Assembly: GCA_023131935.1 (NCBI GenBank)
Contig: JAGLYY010000104.1
Coordinates: forward strand, 1 to 7,532
DNA: 7,532 bases
Direction: 5' to 3'
From: Spirochaetales bacterium
Lineage (GTDB): Bacteria; Spirochaetota; Spirochaetia; JAGLYY01
Shown: positions 5,301 through 7,532 of the stretch, in pieces
Position numbering within the stretch: the stretch's first letter is position 1
Layout: every line of letters begins with the position of its first letter
Notes under the pieces: generated by a model
Databases searched by the model: none
Seen by the model: only the letters and a program-made list of their open reading frames with translations
Told to the model about the DNA's origin: nothing
Position numbers and translations under genes: made by a program

Positions 5301-7141
5301 AGGTTCATCTGGCTGTCGTAAGACCAGCGTACCACATTGCTGCTGCTATAGGGAGCACCTGCAGGCCCCTGCATGGCAGTTACCCGCTTCAGGCCATTGA
5401 CCTCTCCAATGGTATATATACGTACTGTGCCATAGGCATCAGTGACCTCTACCTGTGTTTCACCAACATATTGGATGCTAACACCCTTACCCTGCACGCT
5501 GAAGTTGTCTACATTCCGATCCTGGGTATCGTATGTCCATGTATTTAAGAGATGACCTGTCTTATCCCTCTTTTCAGTAAGATTATGAACATCCTCTGTA
5601 TCAGAATAAGTGTAGGTAAACCCGGAGCCATCTGCATATGTGACAGATATTAGATTCTGGTTAGCATCGTAGCCATAAGTTACCCAGATCCCGGAAGGGA
5701 CTCCGGCAGTCACAGGACCGGATATGGACTCTAACAGGCTGTCAATATTGTAATTAAAAGTCAGTACACGACCACTGGCCGTATCGGTAGCCGTTTCAAG
5801 CCTCTCCTGAGTATCGTAGCCCAGAGCCAGGCGGTTGCCTTTTTCATCATCAAGCCAGAGGAGCTGCTCTGTGGATGAAAAACCGTATCGGCTTCCATCG
5901 AGACGATACCAGACATAGCCCCCTGCTTCTGTCTTAACCTGGCTGCGTTCACTGAATTCACCTTTATAAATACCGGGGATCTCTTCAGTAAAGTAGGCAG
6001 TACGGCCAGTCTGATCTATTATCTTAAGATATGTTTGCCCCGACATTTCATAGGCCGGGTTGAGAACGACCGAATAGGTGTGGGTCCAACCAAAGCCTAA
6101 TACACCCGAGATACCAGACCTGCTATTATAAGTCGCCGCAAAGGAGAGACCGTGACGATTGGGGGAGGAAAAGCCCAGGTCGGATCGATATTCCACAATA
6201 TTACCGTTTAGAATCCGCACGGTTTCTCCCGCCAGTCCACCACCGCCTTGTTGTTCATCAACATCGAGTCCATAGGCTATACCTTTTTCAGGTAAAACGA
6301 TAACCTCGGCTGTATCGATGGTGCTGCCGCTTGAACCTGTTGCAGTAATTGTATATGTGGTCGTCTCAACCGGTGAAACCAATGTCGATCCGTTTACATC
6401 TACGCTTCCGATATCCGGTTCTATGATACAGAAATCCGCATTGTTCGAACTCCAGGACAATGTGGCTGACTCTCCCAATAAAATCGTGTTTGGGGACGCT
6501 GAAATATTTACTGTTGGCGGATGTATAACCGTTGTCGTTGCACTGTCTGTGACAGACCCTCCTGGGCCTGTAGCTGTGAGGGTATACGTGGTAGTCTCGG
6601 TGGGTGAAACCTCTATTGAGCCGCTCAAGTCCACACTGCCAATACCCTGATCAATGCTTACGCTGTTGGCATAGGTGGTGTTCCATGTAAGCGTGCTGGA
6701 TTCGCCAATTGTGATGGTCTGAGGATTTGCTGAGAAGGTCACTTCCGGAGGTGGAATGGGGCTCTGTGTCTTGACTTCTATGTTTAAGGAAGCTCCAGGA
6801 GCGCCTCGCAGGAAAGCCAGCAAAAAATTTCTGGATCGTAACCTGATCTTTTTTTCAAAAACAGGCTCATCTCCTCGTAAAAAAGCTCTAAGAGAAATAA
6901 TCCTTCTGTTAACAACTATAAATCCTTTACGGATATTTTTGTCCGGCGTATTCTTGGTGATGGTAATGACCCCTTCTCCGGGATTATCCACACTGAACCG
7001 ATGTGCAGAGAAATGGATACGCCAGCGGCTAATCTCAAAATCACTTGGCCCAAATACAGTCTGCTCCTCTGCATTAACTGGTTGAGTGATAGTACACAAG
7101 ACAACAATGACAAAAAGTAGAGAAAGAATCTTTCTTGACAT
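2315..7141 (-). CDS. Secreted Rhs/YD-repeat polymorphic toxin, full length (1608 aa)
   Basis: Seen: a signal peptide at residues 1-24; a beta-rich domain at about 25-130; two Ig-like repeats at about 131-207 and 208-283; a DUF6531-like segment at about 303-375 (LAGETVRILNGN, GFGWTHTY); YD repeats from about 440 to 1340; and an Rhs core at about 1375-1457 with LGTPQ, YKPFGE, RLPGQYYDAE, YNYHRYYDP and a closing DPYGL (1453-1457). A 151-residue tip follows (1458-1608). Family knowledge: the YD repeats form a hollow shell around the C-terminal toxin, which is cut off near the DPxGL motif and delivered to neighbouring cells. The ATG is preceded by GAGGG at 6 nt and leads straight into the signal peptide, which fixes the start. 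The gene lies 30 bp upstream of a small membrane protein, probably its immunity partner. No PAAR, VgrG or LPxTG feature is present, so Sec export is inferred. A non-toxic cell-surface role is the main alternative. Family assignment is firm; the activity of the tip is unknown. Confidence 0.95.
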   Translation of the reverse strand: MSRKILSLLFVIVVLCTITQPVNAEEQTVFGPSDFEISRWRIHFSAHRFSVDNPGEGVITITKNTPDKNIRKGFIVVNRRIISLRAFLRGDEPVFEKKIRLRSRNFLLAFLRGAPGASLNIEVKTQSPIPPPEVTFSANPQTITIGESSTLTWNTTYANSVSIDQGIGSVDLSGSIEVSPTETTTYTLTATGPGGSVTDSATTTVIHPPTVNISASPNTILLGESATLSWSSNNADFCIIEPDIGSVDVNGSTLVSPVETTTYTITATGSSGSTIDTAEVIVLPEKGIAYGLDVDEQQGGGGLAGETVRILNGNIVEYRSDLGFSSPNRHGLSFAATYNSRSGISGVLGFGWTHTYSVVLNPAYEMSGQTYLKIIDQTGRTAYFTEEIPGIYKGEFSERSQVKTEAGGYVWYRLDGSRYGFSSTEQLLWLDDEKGNRLALGYDTQERLETATDTASGRVLTFNYNIDSLLESISGPVTAGVPSGIWVTYGYDANQNLISVTYADGSGFTYTYSDTEDVHNLTEKRDKTGHLLNTWTYDTQDRNVDNFSVQGKGVSIQYVGETQVEVTDAYGTVRIYTIGEVNGLKRVTAMQGPAGAPYSSSNVVRWSYDSQMNLIEVETAGNTIHQYLNYDDRGNPGILKLAFGTPEERAITCSYHPDMNAPLTRTEASVLGTGNKETIWDYDDDYDTSPNENPTSLVSRIVEQGFTRNGSGAIVVYEYVTTFTYNPKGQVLSVDGPLPGNGDTTSFTYDPTTGNLLSITRPLIGATSFSNYDAAGKVGLVTDVNSQSKGFTYDGRGRVTLITNNADGSTNSVIYNTAGLLDSRTDEDGVISSFEYDPVYGRLSRRTDHVGNYISYDYDPQGNMIEKSYYDPLDVHTNRKRYLYQDPAHNMPGKLYKEIHPDDTFTKYGYDLEGSISSVTDANNNTTSYEYDPLNRLITVIQPGTVVNLYTYDGHGNLQTVTDAESHTTTYEYDDMGRLLSTTSPDTGTVTYVYDEAGNPVNKTDAKGITVGYEYDLLNRLTDLNFPDSTQDITYTYDTEANGIGRRTGMTDPSGSTTFGYDARGRLVGKTSVINSLTYSVFRSYTMGGRISSLTYPTGRAIDYDRSACACSVDGVSTTYNGNTITLAENLSYRPFGIAKGMNTGAGGTVNNEFDLSGRLMVANPGTDKERTYTYDNNGNLTSVTAPNTPWYNRAFTYDALNRLDHAEGPYGIIDYTYDDVGNRLTKVESGVTENYAYFTGTNKLEQTSNGDTVTYSYDANSNITGIGNKALTYNQNNRLIRVEEDANILGEYTYNGLGQRIIKEVDGITTIFHYDFNGNIIAESDPDGNFSKECLYRGKGRSAMVDVSSGEIYYFGNDRLGTPQILTDSTNTVVWEGIYKPFGEAEVNPNSSVVNNFRLPGQYYDAEAGLHYNYHRYYDPRTGRYLNPDPVGVLGGINLFLYGDDNPINMIDPYGLFKFNAELKQGLAASAKINLFGGLKGEIEANLGTEHKTLFGDNYVSQGLYVKVVGGPAAVGLGVKREAKGDPIPPKFDIFGNPIPGTGRGIPHMLRYTEWEVVDIFKIHGIEAAKVSIGAQFLLGFEISIDFSEEVSWWFDFFRKLLEDECE
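2318..2770 (-). other. Variable C-terminal tip of the full-length Rhs protein (putative toxin, 151 aa)
   Basis: Similarity to the second Rhs copy is strong up to DPYGL and absent after it, so the exchangeable tip starts at residue 1458. The tip has alternating, glycine-rich strands early on (LKQGLAASAKINLFGGLKGE, then a VGGPAAVGLGVK segment). A proline/glycine-rich stretch follows (DPIPPKFDIFGNPIPGTGRG), then a closing run with IGAQFLLGFEISIDF and WWFDFF and an acidic end. I recognise no nuclease, deaminase, ADP-ribosyltransferase or protease motif. The amphipathic strands and the membrane-protein neighbour are compatible with a membrane-acting toxin, which is inference only. It could also be a non-toxic anchoring tail. 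Confidence 0.7.
2771..3994 (-). repeat. Long direct repeat, copy A (rhs core in the full-length gene)
   Basis: This is the counterpart of 401-1624, covering residues 1050-1457 of the full-length protein. The repeat ends exactly at the core/tip boundary on the 3' side. On the 5' side similarity fades just beyond the GRRTGM motif. Crossing over with copy B would remove the first tip and the membrane gene and join the second tip in frame. Confidence 0.9.
4031..4414 (-). repeat. Regular 21-residue YD-repeat block inside the Rhs shell
   Basis: The tyrosines of the YD dipeptides fall at residues 910, 931, 952, 973, 994, 1015 and 1037. That is six units starting at exact 21-residue (63 bp) steps until the last, which is 22. 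Each unit has the form YDxxGRL or YDxxGN followed by a TD or SPD turn and a TTTYEY-like strand. Elsewhere in the shell (about 440-900 and 1060-1340) the YD units are spaced irregularly. Regular units build the continuous beta-strand spiral of the Rhs cage. Confidence 0.85.
6293..6520 (-). repeat. Ig-like repeat 2 of the Rhs protein (residues about 208-283)
   Basis: This is the second tandem Ig-like copy, starting at HPPTVNISASP and ending before LPEKGIAYGLDV. It keeps the GESATLSW and ETTTYTITATG landmarks of repeat 1. It differs by having a cysteine (Cys238, in DFCIIEPD) where repeat 1 has SVSIDQG. A short linker with a GGGG run (about 299-302) joins it to the DUF6531-like segment. Confidence 0.78.
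6521..6751 (-). repeat. Ig-like repeat 1 of the Rhs protein (residues about 131-207)
   Basis: This is a bacterial Ig-like/PKD-type beta domain with the recurring pattern NPxTIxxGES-TLTW, GIGSVDLSGS, VSPTETTTYTLTATGPGG. It shares that pattern with the next segment (ESATLSW, IGSVDVNGS, VSPVETTTYTITATGSSG), so the two are diverged tandem copies of about 76 residues. Such domains act as stalks or surface adhesion modules in secreted proteins; the specific role here is inferred. Confidence 0.8.
7070..7141 (-). other. Sec signal peptide of the full-length Rhs protein (residues 1-24)
   Basis: The protein begins with a basic n-region (MSRK), a hydrophobic core (ILSLLFVIVVLCTITQ) and a PVNA-EEQ end that fits a signal peptidase I site after Ala24. 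A lipoprotein is unlikely: the only cysteine (Cys16) lies inside the hydrophobic core and lacks a proper lipobox. The segment implies export across the inner membrane by Sec, unlike enterobacterial T6SS Rhs proteins, which carry PAAR domains instead. Confidence 0.85.
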
Positions 7142-7147
7142 GATACG

Positions 7148-7152
7148 CCCTC
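7148..7152 (-). promoter_or_regulatory. Ribosome binding site of the full-length rhs gene
   Basis: GAGGG on the minus strand lies 6 nt upstream of the ATG at 7141, a good Shine-Dalgarno match at normal spacing. It supports this start over longer alternative readings, and the signal peptide begins right at this codon. Confidence 0.7.
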
Positions 7153-7183
7153 AGGTGATCCATTATGCAAAACCATTATCGAT

Positions 7184-7211
7184 ATTTTAAAAAGAGCTTC
7201 GATAGTCGCAA
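7184..7211 (-). promoter_or_regulatory. Candidate sigma-70-like promoter for rhs
   Basis: On the minus strand TTGCGA (7211-7206) and TAAAAT (7189-7184) are separated by 16 nt. They match the -35 and -10 consensus at four and five of six bases. Transcription would begin about 35 nt before the rhs ATG. In AT-rich DNA such matches arise often by chance, so this is only the best candidate seen. Confidence 0.3.
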
Positions 7212-7247
7212 TCAGCTCGCTTCGCTCAGAATTGTTTGCTCTATCGA
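7199..7247. repeat. Short inverted repeat upstream of rhs
   Basis: TCGATAG at 7199-7205 is matched by CTATCGA at 7241-7247, a 7 bp inverted pair separated by 35 nt. The left arm sits between the candidate -10 and -35 hexamers. It could be an operator or a weak hairpin, and the short arms also fit chance. Confidence 0.25.
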
Positions 7248-7431
7248 TCAAATGATTAGCTGTTTTAATAGAAGTTTTAATTGCTTAATGGCTTTTTTCT
7301 ACAATTGTCGTGCCATGGTGTTAACAGACAGCGACTTTTAGCTGGATCTGTTCGTAGCAGTCCTTAAAGATAAGAACTCGCTTTTTTGAACAGAGTGTAT
7401 AGCAAGAGTATGGTTGTGTGTCAATCTTTAA

Positions 7432-7445
7432 CGGGCTGTTGCCCG
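7432..7445. repeat. Small GC-rich hairpin upstream of rhs
   Basis: CGGGC, a TGTT loop and GCCCG form a 5 bp GC stem. On the minus strand it is followed by TTAAAG rather than a clear T-run, so it is a poor terminator for any gene entering from the right. It may be part of a repeat element. Confidence 0.35.
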
Positions 7446-7532
7446 AACCGGATTAATGAAACAGGTTCAAAAAATTTTTGATTAAGATTGATGTTCTCGT
7501 AAAAAGTACCAATTTCGAAGATCAAGGTAAAA

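Larger units (their letters stand above)
7142..7532. other. Upstream non-coding region
   Basis: No convincing gene is visible in these 391 bases. They hold the rhs ribosome site, the candidate promoter, the TCGATAG inverted repeat, a GC hairpin at 7432-7445 and an AT palindrome (TCAAAAAATTTTTGA, 7467-7481). A minus-strand frame enters from the right edge and stops at TGA 7423-7421 after 36 codons. It could be the 3' end of an upstream gene but is too short to support. Confidence 0.6.

Noticed and set aside
4952..5548. Plus-strand open frames opposite the Rhs shell
   Set aside because: They are antisense shadows of the repetitive rhs coding sequence, without ribosome sites or recognisable domains.
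6916..7251. Minus-strand frame of 111 codons overlapping the rhs start
   Set aside because: It uses a TTG start and runs through the rhs signal-peptide region in another frame. The rhs ATG has the better ribosome site and a proper signal peptide.
7467..7481. AT palindrome TCAAAAAATTTTTGA
   Set aside because: A 7 bp A/T palindrome in AT-rich non-coding DNA is expected by chance, and no gene context supports a terminator or operator.
7421..7531. 36-codon minus-strand frame entering from the right edge
   Set aside because: It could be the tail of an upstream gene, but it is too short and shows no recognisable motif.

Overview
The window holds one end of a polymorphic-toxin (Rhs/YD-repeat) locus, with every gene on the minus strand. 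Read in the direction of transcription (right to left) it contains about 390 bp of upstream non-coding DNA, a full-length secreted Rhs protein of 1608 residues (7141 to 2315), a 154-residue multi-pass membrane protein 30 bp downstream (2284 to 1820), a 160 bp AT-rich spacer, and a second Rhs reading frame. That second frame lacks its 5' part and runs off the left edge of the window (1624 to 1).

The full-length protein has a Sec signal peptide, a beta-rich N-terminal domain, two Ig-like repeats, a DUF6531-like entry segment, a long YD-repeat shell, the conserved Rhs core ending in DPYGL, and a 151-residue tip of unknown activity. The membrane protein directly behind the tip sits where the cognate immunity protein normally lies. 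The truncated frame repeats the last 408 codons of the Rhs body, ungapped at a constant offset of 2370 bp and about 73% identical in protein by hand count. It then switches after its own DPYGL to an unrelated tip. This is the layout of an orphan (displaced or reserve) rhs tip cassette. Recombination between the two copies would delete 2370 bp and give the full-length gene the second tip in frame.

The organism cannot be named. A Sec signal peptide and Ig-like repeats on an Rhs shell, with no PAAR or VgrG module, suggest a Gram-negative or environmental lineage such as Desulfobacterota, Nitrospirota or anammox-type Planctomycetota rather than an enterobacterium. This is an impression from domain style only. 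The Rhs bodies have mixed base composition, while the tip end, the membrane gene and the spacer are clearly richer in A and T, as is usual for exchangeable toxin/immunity modules.

The parts most likely to be undescribed are the two tips and the membrane protein. No catalytic motif could be recognised in the first tip, and the toxin domain of the second lies outside the window.
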